Part shown: piece by piece, positions 14,613 to 21,913 of the stretch
How the letters are laid out: the number at the start of each line of letters is the position of its first letter
How positions within the stretch are numbered: position 1 is the stretch's first letter
DNA from: Eubacterium sp. CAG:252
GTDB taxonomy: Bacteria > Bacillota > Clostridia > Lachnospirales > Lachnospiraceae
Reading direction: 5' to 3'
Assembly: GCA_000436535.1 (NCBI GenBank)
Contig: FR886290.1
Coordinates: forward strand, 1 to 29,190
DNA: 29,190 bases
Notes under the pieces: generated by a model
Database searches by the model: none
Seen by the model: the letters and a program-made list of their open reading frames with translations, nothing else
Told to the model about the DNA's origin: nothing
Made by a program: the position numbers and the translations under genes

Positions 14613-15452
14613 ATGAAAGGTTTTGGATTAGACGGCAAGTTGTTCAGGGGACTATCTAAAGCAGGAGATTTCCTTATACTTGCACTTATCACAGTTATAT
14701 GCTGTATTCCGGTAATAACTATAGGAGCTTCACTTACAGCTGCATTTTATTCAGGAATGAGGCTTGTCAAGGATGAAGAGAATTATGTATACAAGGATTT
14801 CTTTAAGTCATTTAAGACTAATTTCGTTCAGGGATTTATCATGGAGGTTGTGCTTGCAGTAATAGGTGTAGTGTTATTCATTGATTTAAGGGCATGTGCT
14901 TACTGGGCATTTTCAGGAAGCGGTTCTATGATAGGTAATATATTTATGTATGCAATAGTTGGATGTTTCGTTGTGTGGGGTGGCGTTGTGTTATATTCAT
15001 TCGCAGTGCTTGCAAGATATGATGACAAGGCATTTACAGTATTGAAGAATTCGCTTATTCTTTGTACCCACCATCTTCCACAGACTATTATTATGATGGT
15101 TGCAACATACGGACTTATGTTTTTTTCTTTTAAGTATTTTACAGCCTATATCGTAACAATTCCGCTTTTTATCTATATCGACTCATATATATTCACAAGA
15201 ATATTCAAGTCGCTTGAGAATACTAATGAGCAGAGGGCACGGGAGGAGCAGGAGGCTGCGGCTGAGAAGCTCGATGAAGAAAATAAGTCAGAGGAAGTGG
15301 CTGGAATTGAAGCTGACACTGAGCCGGCAGCTGTCACAGTGACAGAAGTTGAGAAAGTAGCTGCGCAGGAAACTGTTACAGGAGCGGAAGTTGAGAAAAT
15401 GTCTGGACAGGAAGTTGCTACTGCATCTGAAAATGAGATTGAGACAAAGTAA
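14613..15452 (+). CDS. DUF624 (YesL-like) membrane protein with acidic repeat tail
   Basis: The 279-residue protein has about five membrane spans between residues 18 and 195 with the DUF624 pattern (ITVICCIPVITIGASLTAAFYSGM; later HHLPQTIIMM). After residue 200 comes a hydrophilic Glu/Ala-rich tail containing two imperfect repeats around EVEKVAAQETV and EVEKMSGQEVA. DUF624 proteins in Gram-positive bacteria often accompany carbohydrate ABC transporters, and their role is unknown. The tail is unusual for the family and probably cytoplasmic. AAAGG precedes the ATG. Confidence 0.85.
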   Translation: MKGFGLDGKLFRGLSKAGDFLILALITVICCIPVITIGASLTAAFYSGMRLVKDEENYVYKDFFKSFKTNFVQGFIMEVVLAVIGVVLFIDLRACAYWAFSGSGSMIGNIFMYAIVGCFVVWGGVVLYSFAVLARYDDKAFTVLKNSLILCTHHLPQTIIMMVATYGLMFFSFKYFTAYIVTIPLFIYIDSYIFTRIFKSLENTNEQRAREEQEAAAEKLDEENKSEEVAGIEADTEPAAVTVTEVEKVAAQETVTGAEVEKMSGQEVATASENEIETK

Positions 15453-15566
15453 TTAATTCAAGTTTTTTATTGTATTAGTATTGTAAGTGATGGATATATA
15501 TAAATATATGAAGCATATATATTTAAACATGAAAAAGATATATCTTTGTAATGAAAATATTGATTA

Positions 15567-15628
15567 TAGACTATAGAAAAAGCTTCACAGCCATTATCAA
15601 CCGGTTGTGAAGCTTTTTCTATAGTCTA
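15567..15628. terminator. Long perfect bidirectional terminator hairpin
   Basis: Bases 15567-15589 and 15606-15628 are perfect 23-base reverse complements (TAGACTATAGAAAAAGCTT...). The pairing can continue three pairs into the loop. It contains A5 and T5 tracts inside the arms, so it can end both the DUF624 gene (+) and the P-II gene (-). Confidence 0.85.
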
Positions 15629-15724
15629 ATGCATTGAAAATATGTTCAAAATACGAAAGTATTTTAAATTTTATACAGTAATATTTTAGAACACATTTTA
15701 AAGCAGTATTCTTAATAAAACATT

Positions 15725-16063
15725 TTAAAGAGCCTCATCCCCACGTTCACCTGTACGAATTCGTATGGCATCAGCAACTTCATAGACAAATATCTTACCA
15801 TCACCATATACGCCTGTATTGATTTCTTCTATAATCTGGTCGATGATATTTTCATAAGTTTCATCCGATACAATAGATTCTACCTTGACCTTAGGCAGAA
15901 GGTTGCCGCCAAAGTCTACACCATTGTACACCTGCTTGTGACCCTTCTGGCTGCCGTAACCCATAATATTAGTAATCATAAGTCCGTTTGCCCCATTGTT
16001 GTTAAGAATGTTCTTTAAGTCATCAAGTCTTTCTGGTCTGATAATTATTTCGAGCTTTTTCAT
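15725..16063 (-). CDS. glnB: P-II nitrogen regulatory protein
   Basis: The 112-residue protein (start at ATG 16063; the upstream GTG at 16075 overlaps the ribosome site) has the exact length of GlnB/GlnK. P-II proteins sense 2-oxoglutarate and ATP/ADP and control ammonium uptake and glutamine synthetase. Seen here: MKKLEIIIRPERLDDLK, the T-loop YGSQKGHKQVYNGVDFGGNLLPKVKVE (Tyr46 kept), GDGKIFVY and RIRTGERG. Aligned without gaps to E. coli GlnB, position 51, the Tyr that is uridylylated there, is Phe. No amtB is nearby. It follows a membrane-protein gene by 37 bases, probably in one transcript. Confidence 0.93.
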   Translation of the reverse strand: MKKLEIIIRPERLDDLKNILNNNGANGLMITNIMGYGSQKGHKQVYNGVDFGGNLLPKVKVESIVSDETYENIIDQIIEEINTGVYGDGKIFVYEVADAIRIRTGERGDEAL

Positions 16064-16100
16064 AGTAACTGACACTCCTTCCGTTTAAGTGAATATTATA

Positions 16101-16643
16101 TTAAAAGTTATAAAGCTGTCTGCTTGTAGTGTATACAGAAAAATCATAGTGTATGACACATATAAGTACTACTGCCTCAACTAAGATTGAAGCTGTTGTA
16201 GTGGCTGCACCAAACACAATAAAATGGATGAATACAGGTGCTGACAGAGCAAGCCACATAAGCTGATAGTTTCTTGTGGCTGCCGACTGGTTCTGTACAT
16301 TGGAGTCCATAATAAGCGCTTCTGTAAAATAATAAGTGAAGTATATTGCAAATATAACAGTTATACCCATAGATATAGCACTCATTGTCTGTGCAGCATC
16401 CTGCCAGTCAACGAAATTAATAGCCTGTGCGATAACCGATGCAATAAGACCGATTACGGATACGACCCCCGCTTTCTTAAAAAGTGAATTGCGGTTCATC
16501 ATATGAACTGCACCAAGAATGATAAGAAGAAAGCCGATACAGTCGTTAGCTATATCAATCGTTATGTGTCCAAATGATATGTTGAATCTGAGTGAAACAA
16601 AAAAGATTCCAATCAGAATCAGAATAATATTTTTTTTGTTCAT
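16101..16643 (-). CDS. Multi-span membrane protein, unknown function
   Basis: The 180-residue protein has about five hydrophobic spans (about 5-22, 33-50, 58-78, 88-110 and 130-155), with an Asn/Gln-rich loop NVQNQSAATRNYQ. I recognise no family. An AAGGAG lies 23 bases before the ATG, too far for normal use, with the hairpin GGTC-CAAAA-GACC between them. No other in-frame ATG, GTG or TTG lies in that interval, so either the hairpin shortens the distance or initiation is weak. It precedes the P-II gene in the same direction. Confidence 0.7.
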   Translation of the reverse strand: MNKKNIILILIGIFFVSLRFNISFGHITIDIANDCIGFLLIILGAVHMMNRNSLFKKAGVVSVIGLIASVIAQAINFVDWQDAAQTMSAISMGITVIFAIYFTYYFTEALIMDSNVQNQSAATRNYQLMWLALSAPVFIHFIVFGAATTTASILVEAVVLICVIHYDFSVYTTSRQLYNF

Positions 16644-16784
16644 AATAATAGTGGTCTTTTGGACCGCTCCTTTCCATAAGATTAAAATATAAATATATTT
16701 GTTATTTTAGAATAATAATAAATATATATCAACTGTGATTGGGTGATTTTAGACAAATTTAATTATGTGTTTATGGGTCAGATG

Positions 16785-16813
16785 TTGAGATTAAAAATCG
16801 TCTGTGTTATTAT
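16785..16813 (+). promoter_or_regulatory. Promoter for the DUF2156/Cys-cluster pair
   Basis: TTGAGA (16785-16790) and TATTAT (16808-16813) have a 17-base spacer, about 50 bases before the DUF2156 start. Confidence 0.6.
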
Positions 16814-16864
16814 TTCAGATACATTTTTTCGATTTTTGCATTGCAAAATAAGAAGGAGGTATAT

Positions 16865-17767
16865 ATGTTGGTGTGGAATAAACCACAGCTTGGTGACAGG
16901 GAATGGATAAGCAAATGTGTAGAGGAAGCTGGATATATGGGAAGTGATGCAGCATTTGCTAGCATATATCTGTTACAATCTAAATATAATATTAGAGTGG
17001 CATTTTATAAGGACTGTCTTATAAGATACTACGAAGGGCATAACAGCAGGCATGGATACACATTTCCGCTTGGCGCAGGAAATATAGATAAGGCTCTTGA
17101 GGCTATAAAACAGGATGCCATAGATAACAACAGAAAACTTGAATTCTGCTTTATAACAGAGGAGCAGAAGGCTGTGCTTGAAGAGATGCTTGAGGGTGAG
17201 CTTGTATACAGCAGGGACGATGGCGACAGTGACTATATATACGGACAGCCGGAGCTTTCAACGCTTGCAGGAAGGGCTTATCATAAAAAGAAGAACCACG
17301 TGTCAAAGTTTAAGAGGACATATGAAGAACTGCGTTACAGTGAAATAGGCGCTGGCAATACTGAGGATGCCTTAATGGTTGAGGATATGTGGTATAATGA
17401 GCATAAAAATGATGAGGACAATTCGGTACTTATCGAGTATTCGGCTATCAGGGAGGCGCTGCTTAACTTTGATGAGTTGTCGTTATCAGGCGGTATAATA
17501 TATGTTAATGATGTTCCGGTTGCTATGACGATAGCTTCTTATATAAGTAAAGATGTAGTTGATATCCATTTTGAAAAATGTATTGGCGAGTATGCATTTA
17601 ACGGTGGATATGCAGCTATCAACCAGATGTTTGCACAGTCGCTTAAGGGATGTCCATATATTAACAGGGAAGAGGACATTAATATTGCCGGATTAAGGAA
17701 GGCAAAGGAGTCATACCACCCTAAAATAATGCTTAGAAAATACAGTGCAGTGGAGAGGAGTTTATAA
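16865..17767 (+). CDS. DUF2156 (phosphatidylglycerol lysyltransferase C-terminal-like) protein
   Basis: The 300-residue soluble protein shows the DUF2156/LPG-synthase C-terminal fold, a double GNAT. Marks are LAGRAYHKKKNHVSKFKR, VPVAMTIASYI, DIHFEKC and the end INREEDINIAGLRKAKESYHP, strongly conserved in this family. Unlike MprF it has no membrane domain. It may transfer an aminoacyl group to a lipid or other acceptor (inference). AAGGAGG lies before ATG 16865; the reading frame extends to a TTG at 16841 that would precede the ribosome site. Its stop overlaps the next gene's ATG by one base. Confidence 0.85.
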   Translation: MLVWNKPQLGDREWISKCVEEAGYMGSDAAFASIYLLQSKYNIRVAFYKDCLIRYYEGHNSRHGYTFPLGAGNIDKALEAIKQDAIDNNRKLEFCFITEEQKAVLEEMLEGELVYSRDDGDSDYIYGQPELSTLAGRAYHKKKNHVSKFKRTYEELRYSEIGAGNTEDALMVEDMWYNEHKNDEDNSVLIEYSAIREALLNFDELSLSGGIIYVNDVPVAMTIASYISKDVVDIHFEKCIGEYAFNGGYAAINQMFAQSLKGCPYINREEDINIAGLRKAKESYHPKIMLRKYSAVERSL

Positions 17768-18267
17768 TGCTTTCAAAGGTACTATCAAAGAAATCGTGTG
17801 CAGACTGCAGGTTCTGCTGTTCGTTCAGAAGGTGCAGCTTATGGGAAACGCCGCTTTTCCCGAAAGAAGAATGTGAGAAGCTTTCACACGATAATGAATA
17901 TAATGTAATATCGCAGTTCAGGATGCTTGATGACTGCGGTCAGATGAAGTTAGAGCATAAGTACAGGACAGAGGATGCCAATGAGGAGGCAGTGTGTGAC
18001 TATCTCGATGTACACAAAGGCTGCATATTATCAGATGAGGACAAGCCTTTTGACTGTAAGATATGGCCTTTAAGAATTATGAGAAAGGATGAGAAGCTTG
18101 TCATAGCATTTACACCTACCTGTGCAGCACTTGGCACTACTCCGTCAGAGGATATGGTCAAGCTTGTAAAGGAAGGGATTGGCGATAAGATATATGAATA
18201 TGCCAGCGAACATCCATTTATAATAAAGGATTATAAAGAAGGCTTTCCGGTTATTATGGAAAAATAA
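17767..18267 (+). CDS. YkgJ-type cysteine-cluster protein
   Basis: The 166-residue protein has the Cys pattern of the YkgJ/UPF0153 family, which is thought to bind zinc or an iron-sulfur cluster. Cys at 11, 14, 17 and 18 (CADCRFCC) are followed by further Cys in VCDYLDVHKGC, PFDCKIWPLR and PTCAAL. The function is unknown. It is coupled to the DUF2156 gene (TAATG overlap), so the two probably act together. The stop TAA coincides with the first bases of a GGGTCAAAAGG repeat, so the natural C-terminus might have been altered by it. Confidence 0.85.
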   Translation: MLSKVLSKKSCADCRFCCSFRRCSLWETPLFPKEECEKLSHDNEYNVISQFRMLDDCGQMKLEHKYRTEDANEEAVCDYLDVHKGCILSDEDKPFDCKIWPLRIMRKDEKLVIAFTPTCAALGTTPSEDMVKLVKEGIGDKIYEYASEHPFIIKDYKEGFPVIMEK

Positions 18268-18344
18268 TGATACCAGGGTCAAAAGGTCTAAAATCACATG
18301 AGATTGCTCATAAGTGGGAGAATGCTCTTTTGACCCCAACATCA
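18265..18344. repeat. Long GGGTCAAAAGG repeat abutting the Cys-cluster gene stop
   Basis: It starts TAATGATACCAGGGTCAAAA, where TAA is the gene's stop codon. It continues through CACATGAG/CTCATAAGTG and ends CTTTTGACCCCAACATCAC, inverse to the start. The whole folds into one long imperfect hairpin that may act as terminator. It shares ends with 21842-21913. Confidence 0.85.
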
Positions 18345-18420
18345 CGTTATAAGAATAAAACAGAATGTTAAGAAATATAAGATACGCTGAAATATATAAG
18401 AGAAAATGTCGAAAAATAGT

Positions 18421-18447
18421 TAAGTCTTAAGTCATAAAAACCGATAC
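18421..18447 (+). promoter_or_regulatory. Possible SigD-like promoter for the 130-residue hypothetical protein
   Basis: TAAG (18421-18424) and CCGATAC (18441-18447) are 16 bases apart, close to the flagellar sigma consensus (TAAA-N15-CCGATAT). It lies about 70 bases before the start codon, a reasonable leader. Two positions deviate, so this is tentative. Confidence 0.3.
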
Positions 18448-18515
18448 TTAATTTAATGAGTGCAAAGAAAATGAATTATTAAAATGTTTATATAGCACAG
18501 AAAGGAGTGTCAGAT

Positions 18516-18908
18516 ATGTTAGTTTCAAGATATGCGGGTTATGGAGCTTATGATACAAAGAGTGTCAGTACTTATAATAATCCCGATAATGCTTCATCAA
18601 TAGAGTCAGCAGACAGCCTTAATGCACAGGCAGCAGGGACTGATGTGGCGAATAATGACTCAGATAGCGATGTCTTGTCTGCTAATCAGGCACCTAAATA
18701 TTCAGACCCGGCTGATTTTACATTTGACTTTAAGAAAGAAAAGAAGTTTAATCTTGAGGGTGCAACCAGGGATTATGAAGATATTAATGTAGGAAAGGCG
18801 CTTTCTGATATGAAGAAGGATGCAGTTCTTGATAAGTATAAGTTCTTTGTTGATTCACCTAACTTAGGAACAGATAATGACGGTACAGTAAGAATAGTGA
18901 GAAGATAA
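18516..18908 (+). CDS. Hypothetical 130-residue soluble protein
   Basis: Start at ATG 18516 with AAAGGAGTG upstream; the frame extends to a GTG at 18507 inside the ribosome site. The N-terminal half is low-complexity (Ser, Asn, Ala, Asp). The C-terminal half has DFTFDFKKEKKFN, then VGKALSDMKKDAVLDKYKFFVD. The last segment resembles the ISDMQKD-VLQQYQYFV ending I recall from small Lachnospiraceae proteins. A possible SigD-like promoter and the motility-associated yjfB-like gene 3 kb away hint at a motility link, but this is weak. No signal peptide or membrane span. Confidence 0.75.
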   Translation: MLVSRYAGYGAYDTKSVSTYNNPDNASSIESADSLNAQAAGTDVANNDSDSDVLSANQAPKYSDPADFTFDFKKEKKFNLEGATRDYEDINVGKALSDMKKDAVLDKYKFFVDSPNLGTDNDGTVRIVRR

Positions 18909-18955
18909 AGTAATAGGATAACTAAAAATATCCGTTGGTTATATAAAGTGTGAGT

Positions 18956-18980
18956 TGCCTGAAAGCTCTATTTTCAGGCA
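18956..18980 (+). terminator. Hairpin after the hypothetical gene
   Basis: TGCCTGAAA and TTTCAGGCA form a perfect 9-bp stem with a 7-base loop. AAAGTG before and CACTTT after could extend it with a bulge. No long T-run follows. Confidence 0.55.
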
Positions 18981-19049
18981 CTTTACAGATATTGGTATTA
19001 AAGTTTTTGAAGAAAAATGAAAAAAATTGAAAAAATTTCAAAAAAACAC

Positions 19050-19078
19050 TTGCATTATTTCAAACCTTAGTATATAAT
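19050..19078 (+). promoter_or_regulatory. tRNA-Gln promoter
   Basis: TTGCAT (19050-19055), 17 bases, TATAAT (19073-19078): a near-consensus promoter 30 bases before the tRNA. Confidence 0.8.
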
Positions 19079-19108
19079 TCATTTTGTTGTCACGGTGTGA
19101 CACAACAT

Positions 19109-19181
19109 TGGGCTTTCGCCAAGTGGTAAGGCACTGGATTCTGATTCCAGCATTTCGGGGGTTCGAATCCCTCAAGCCCAG
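19109..19181 (+). tRNA. tRNA-Gln (anticodon CTG)
   Basis: 73 bases fold as a cloverleaf. The acceptor is TGGGCTT with AAGCCCA, the D-arm GCC-AAGTGGTAAG-GC, and the anticodon stem CTGGA/TCCAG around the loop TTCTGAT (CTG reads CAG). The T-loop GTTCGAATCC is standard and the discriminator base is G. CCA is not encoded. It is a lone tRNA with its own promoter and terminator. Confidence 0.95.
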
Positions 19182-19185
19182 CTGA

Positions 19186-19214
19186 CCCTCGCTATTAAGC
19201 GAGGGATTTTTTTT
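19186..19214 (+). terminator. tRNA-Gln terminator
   Basis: CCCTCGCT and AGCGAGGG form an 8-bp stem with loop ATTA, followed by A and eight T. Confidence 0.92.
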
Positions 19215-19258
19215 GCATAGATATCAGATTATGTTGAAATATAGAAAGGAGCTACTCG

Positions 19259-20083
19259 ATGATACAGTTAGGAAAGACTCAGTGTCTTAACATTGTTAAG
19301 AAAACAGATTTTGGTGTATATCTTGGAACAGAAGATGATAAGGTGTTACTTCCTAAGAAGCAGGTGCCAGAGGATGTAGAAGTAGGTGATGCGCTTACTG
19401 TGTTTGTATACAAGGACTCAAGTGACAGACTTATAGCCACTACAAATAAGCCTAAAATCCAGCTTGGTGGTCTTGCAAGACTTAAGGTATGTGAAGTGAG
19501 CAGCATAGGAGCATTTCTTGACTGGGGACTTGAGAAGAACATATTACTTCCTTATAAGGAACAGACAACACATGTTAATGAGGGTGATGAGTATCTTGTA
19601 GCTCTTTATATAGACAGAAGTAACAGACTTGCGGCTACTATGAAGGTCAGCAGGTATCTCACAACAACTGACAAGTATGTAAAGGAAAGTGCAGTAAGCG
19701 GAACTATTATCGGTATCAAGCCAGACCATGGAGTATATGTTGCCATAGATGATGCTTACTATGGTTTTATAACACGTAACGATATTTCAGACGATATGAA
19801 GATTGGTGATGTCGTTTACGGACGTGTCACAAAGGTAAGAGAAGATGGCAAGCTCACAATAAGCACGCACCAGAAGGCATATATCCAGATGGATGAAGAC
19901 TCAGTAAAGGTATATGATGCAATAGTTAAGTGCGGCGGCAGCCTTGGCTTTAACGATAAAGCAGACCCTGAGATTATAAAGAAGCATTTTGATATGAGTA
20001 AAAATGCATTTAAGAGGGCAGTTGGAAGACTTCTTAAGCAGGGCAAGGTTGAGATAACAGAGAATTCTATCATAGCGAAGTAA
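19259..20083 (+). CDS. cvfB: CvfB-like S1-domain RNA-binding protein
   Basis: The 274-residue protein has the CvfB/YitL layout: three consecutive S1-type OB domains (about 1-62, 65-130 and 140-212) and a C-terminal winged helix (about 225-274, FDMSKNAFKRAVGRLLKQGKVEI). Marks are FGVYLGTEDDKVLLPKKQVP, IGAFLDWGLEKNILLPYKEQ and HGVYVAIDDAYYGFI. CvfB binds RNA and in Staphylococcus aureus affects virulence-gene expression. In this organism a general post-transcriptional role is likely. AAAGGAG precedes the ATG. A single-gene unit ended by a terminator. Confidence 0.9.
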   Translation: MIQLGKTQCLNIVKKTDFGVYLGTEDDKVLLPKKQVPEDVEVGDALTVFVYKDSSDRLIATTNKPKIQLGGLARLKVCEVSSIGAFLDWGLEKNILLPYKEQTTHVNEGDEYLVALYIDRSNRLAATMKVSRYLTTTDKYVKESAVSGTIIGIKPDHGVYVAIDDAYYGFITRNDISDDMKIGDVVYGRVTKVREDGKLTISTHQKAYIQMDEDSVKVYDAIVKCGGSLGFNDKADPEIIKKHFDMSKNAFKRAVGRLLKQGKVEITENSIIAK

Positions 20084-20097
20084 AAATATATATCTTG

Positions 20098-20142
20098 AAC
20101 AACCAGCGTAATTGTTATACAATTATTACTGGTTGTTTTTTT
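20098..20142 (+). terminator. Terminator of cvfB
   Basis: AACAACCAG and CTGGTTGTT pair, with TAATTGT/ACAATTA as an inner stem, followed by a run of T. Confidence 0.9.
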
Positions 20143-20230
20143 ATACATCTGAATAATAATAAATGTGCAGTATATGCTGTATTGGTATCAGTAGATATCG
20201 GAACATATATTGCTAAGAATGGAGAATTAT

Positions 20231-20608
20231 ATGCAGAAAGTTATCAGTACAGACAAGGCACCTAGTGCAATCGGACCATATTCACAGGCAATCGAGGTTA
20301 ATGGAATGGTGTATACATCAGGAGTTATCCCTGTAATTCCTGCAACAGGAGAAATAGTAGAAGGCGGCGTTGAGGCGCAGGCTAATCAGGCATTCCAGAA
20401 TCTTAGCAATCTTGTTGAAGCTTCTGGCTCTAAGGTTGAGAATATCGTAAAGACAACAGTATTCATCAAGGAAATGAATGACTTTGGAAAGATTAACGAA
20501 ATATATAAGAACTACTTCAAAGAACCATTCCCAGCACGTTCATGTGTAGAAGTTGCAAGACTTCCAAAGGACGTATTACTTGAAGTGGAAGCTATCGCAT
20601 GGAAGTAA
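20231..20608 (+). CDS. ridA: RidA family enamine/imine deaminase
   Basis: At 125 residues it has the usual RidA (YjgF/YER057c) length. RidA hydrolyses reactive 2-aminoacrylate and related enamines from PLP enzymes. Family marks: APSAIGPYSQAIEVNG, VYTSG, and PARSCVEVARLPKDVLLEVEAIA with the substrate-binding Arg103 and the Glu near the end. Start at 20231 because GGAG lies nine bases upstream; the frame is open to a TTG at 20210. Its last ten bases overlap the CPBP gene's start, so the two are probably translated from one mRNA. Confidence 0.95.
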   Translation: MQKVISTDKAPSAIGPYSQAIEVNGMVYTSGVIPVIPATGEIVEGGVEAQANQAFQNLSNLVEASGSKVENIVKTTVFIKEMNDFGKINEIYKNYFKEPFPARSCVEVARLPKDVLLEVEAIAWK

Positions 20609-21651
20609 GAAAGCTTAACTGGTTTCTGCCGGTATTTCTTGCAGTTTATGTCATATTAAACATAGCCGCAGGTATATTTATAGGAATAGCACCAGAGCTT
20701 GGAATTGAACTTCCGGACTGGATTGTATATGTAATCAGTGAGGTTATGGCATTTATAATAGTACTTATATATATGCTGGTTATGAAGATTAATATCAGAA
20801 GAGATATGCAGTATAAGGTCATAGGCGGAAAGGATATTTTTATGTCATTGCTTACGGGCGTGCTTATTCTGCCTATGGTGCTGTTTCTTAATGCATTTAC
20901 TATGCTTTTTTCTGATAATTATATACAGGAGTCGTCACAGGGACTTCTGGAATATCCATATATTGCACAGCTTATTCTGATTGCGGTCATACCGCCTCTG
21001 GTTGAGGAGTTCATATTCAGGGGACTGTTTTTTGGAACTTACCGCAAATGTGGTGTCCTTAAGGCAGCACTTATGAGTGGACTTGTGTTTGGAATGTTTC
21101 ATCTAAACATTAACCAGTTTGCGTATGCACTTGTGTCAGGCGTTATTTTTGCATATATGGCTGAAGCTACAGGCTCTATATGGTCATCAGTTATCGCACA
21201 TTTTGTGGTAAACAGTTATTCTATAACAATAAATCAGATATTAAAGCTTTCAGGGCTATATAGTGCGGTTAATGATACTGCGACAGGTACGCAGGATGAG
21301 TTAACCAGCATTACGATGTCATCAAGGCTTGCAGGCATTTTTATGATGTTTGTTATCGGTGCTGTATTTATGCTGCTTGCAGTGCTTTGCATAAGAAATA
21401 TGGCTAAGAGAAATGGAAGGCTTGAAGTTATAAGAGAGAGCTTTAGGATTGGACATAAGAAAGGTTCTTATAATAATTTCAGTTCAGAAGGTGCTTCTGG
21501 TAATGGCGAATTGCTATCGGCAGATAATATGTCAGGTGATGGTGAAGTGTTATCAGATACGGCGGCTCGTAGTAATCATGTTCTGACAGCACCGGCTGTT
21601 GCATCTGTTGCAGCCTGCCTTGTGTATATGATTATTATGGAAATGGCGTAA
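20599..21651 (+). CDS. CPBP (CAAX-type) intramembrane metalloprotease
   Basis: The 350-residue membrane protein has about eight spans. The CPBP/Abi motifs are complete: EEFIFRG (Glu136, Glu137, Arg141), FGMFHLN (His168) and AHFVVNS (His201, Asn205). The family includes CAAX-type proteases and bacteriocin self-immunity proteins; the substrate is unknown. After the protease core and one more span comes a Ser/Gly/Asn-rich linker (about 290-325) with a repeat (GNGELLS, GDGEVLS) and a final hydrophobic span, an extension beyond the usual core. Starts inside ridA (10-bp overlap). Confidence 0.88.
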   Translation: MEVRKLNWFLPVFLAVYVILNIAAGIFIGIAPELGIELPDWIVYVISEVMAFIIVLIYMLVMKINIRRDMQYKVIGGKDIFMSLLTGVLILPMVLFLNAFTMLFSDNYIQESSQGLLEYPYIAQLILIAVIPPLVEEFIFRGLFFGTYRKCGVLKAALMSGLVFGMFHLNINQFAYALVSGVIFAYMAEATGSIWSSVIAHFVVNSYSITINQILKLSGLYSAVNDTATGTQDELTSITMSSRLAGIFMMFVIGAVFMLLAVLCIRNMAKRNGRLEVIRESFRIGHKKGSYNNFSSEGASGNGELLSADNMSGDGEVLSDTAARSNHVLTAPAVASVAACLVYMIIMEMA

Positions 21652-21669
21652 TTACGGCTTTATATTATA

Positions 21670-21709
21670 TTATGATATGAGGGTCAAAAGGTATTTTGCC
21701 CCTCATTTA
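21670..21709. repeat. Short GGGTCAAAAGG-type hairpin repeat, copy B
   Basis: Exact reverse complement of 1-40. It lies 18 bases after the CPBP stop, so it could serve as its terminator. The stem is ATGAGGG.CAAAA with TTTTG.CCCTCAT. Confidence 0.9.
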
Positions 21710-21746
21710 TGATTAATCAGACTGCTTTATAATAAGCACAATGATT

Positions 21747-21837
21747 AATAAAAAAAGGATGTTTCTACACAATTCCCAGAGTCAGATAAGTATCTGGCAG
21801 AATAGACAGGAATATATGGAAACATCCTTTTTATTAA
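21747..21837. terminator. Large nested hairpin (terminator-like)
   Basis: AAAAAGGATGTTTC and GAAACATCCTTTTT form the outer stem with T- and A-runs at the ends. Within the 50-base loop ATTCC/GGAAT and CCAGA/TCTGG form two further nested stems. It may terminate both ways or be a small structured RNA or miniature element. There is no gene in 21652-21910. Confidence 0.55.
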
Positions 21838-21841
21838 ATAG

Positions 21842-21913
21842 ATGTGGGGTCAAAAGTCCCCGCCTATAAGCAAGCTCATGTGGGTGAATGACCTTTTGTC
21901 CACGGTATCATTA
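21842..21913. repeat. Long GGGTCAAAAG repeat abutting the yjfB-like stop codon
   Basis: On the - strand it reads TAATGATACC, GACAAAAGGTC, CCCACATGAGCTTGCT, then GGACTTTTGACCCCACATC. The first TAA is the stop codon of the YjfB-like gene. The ends and the middle match the copies at 18265 and 22194. Confidence 0.85.

Noticed and set aside
16785..18267. DUF2156/Cys-cluster pair as a defence system
   Set aside because: No nuclease, toxin or mobile context; the genes look like an ordinary operon of unknown function.
1..21709. The 40-bp inverted copies as ends of a composite transposon
   Set aside because: No transposase or integrase is present between them, the content is housekeeping genes, and related copies lie elsewhere, so they are dispersed repeats.
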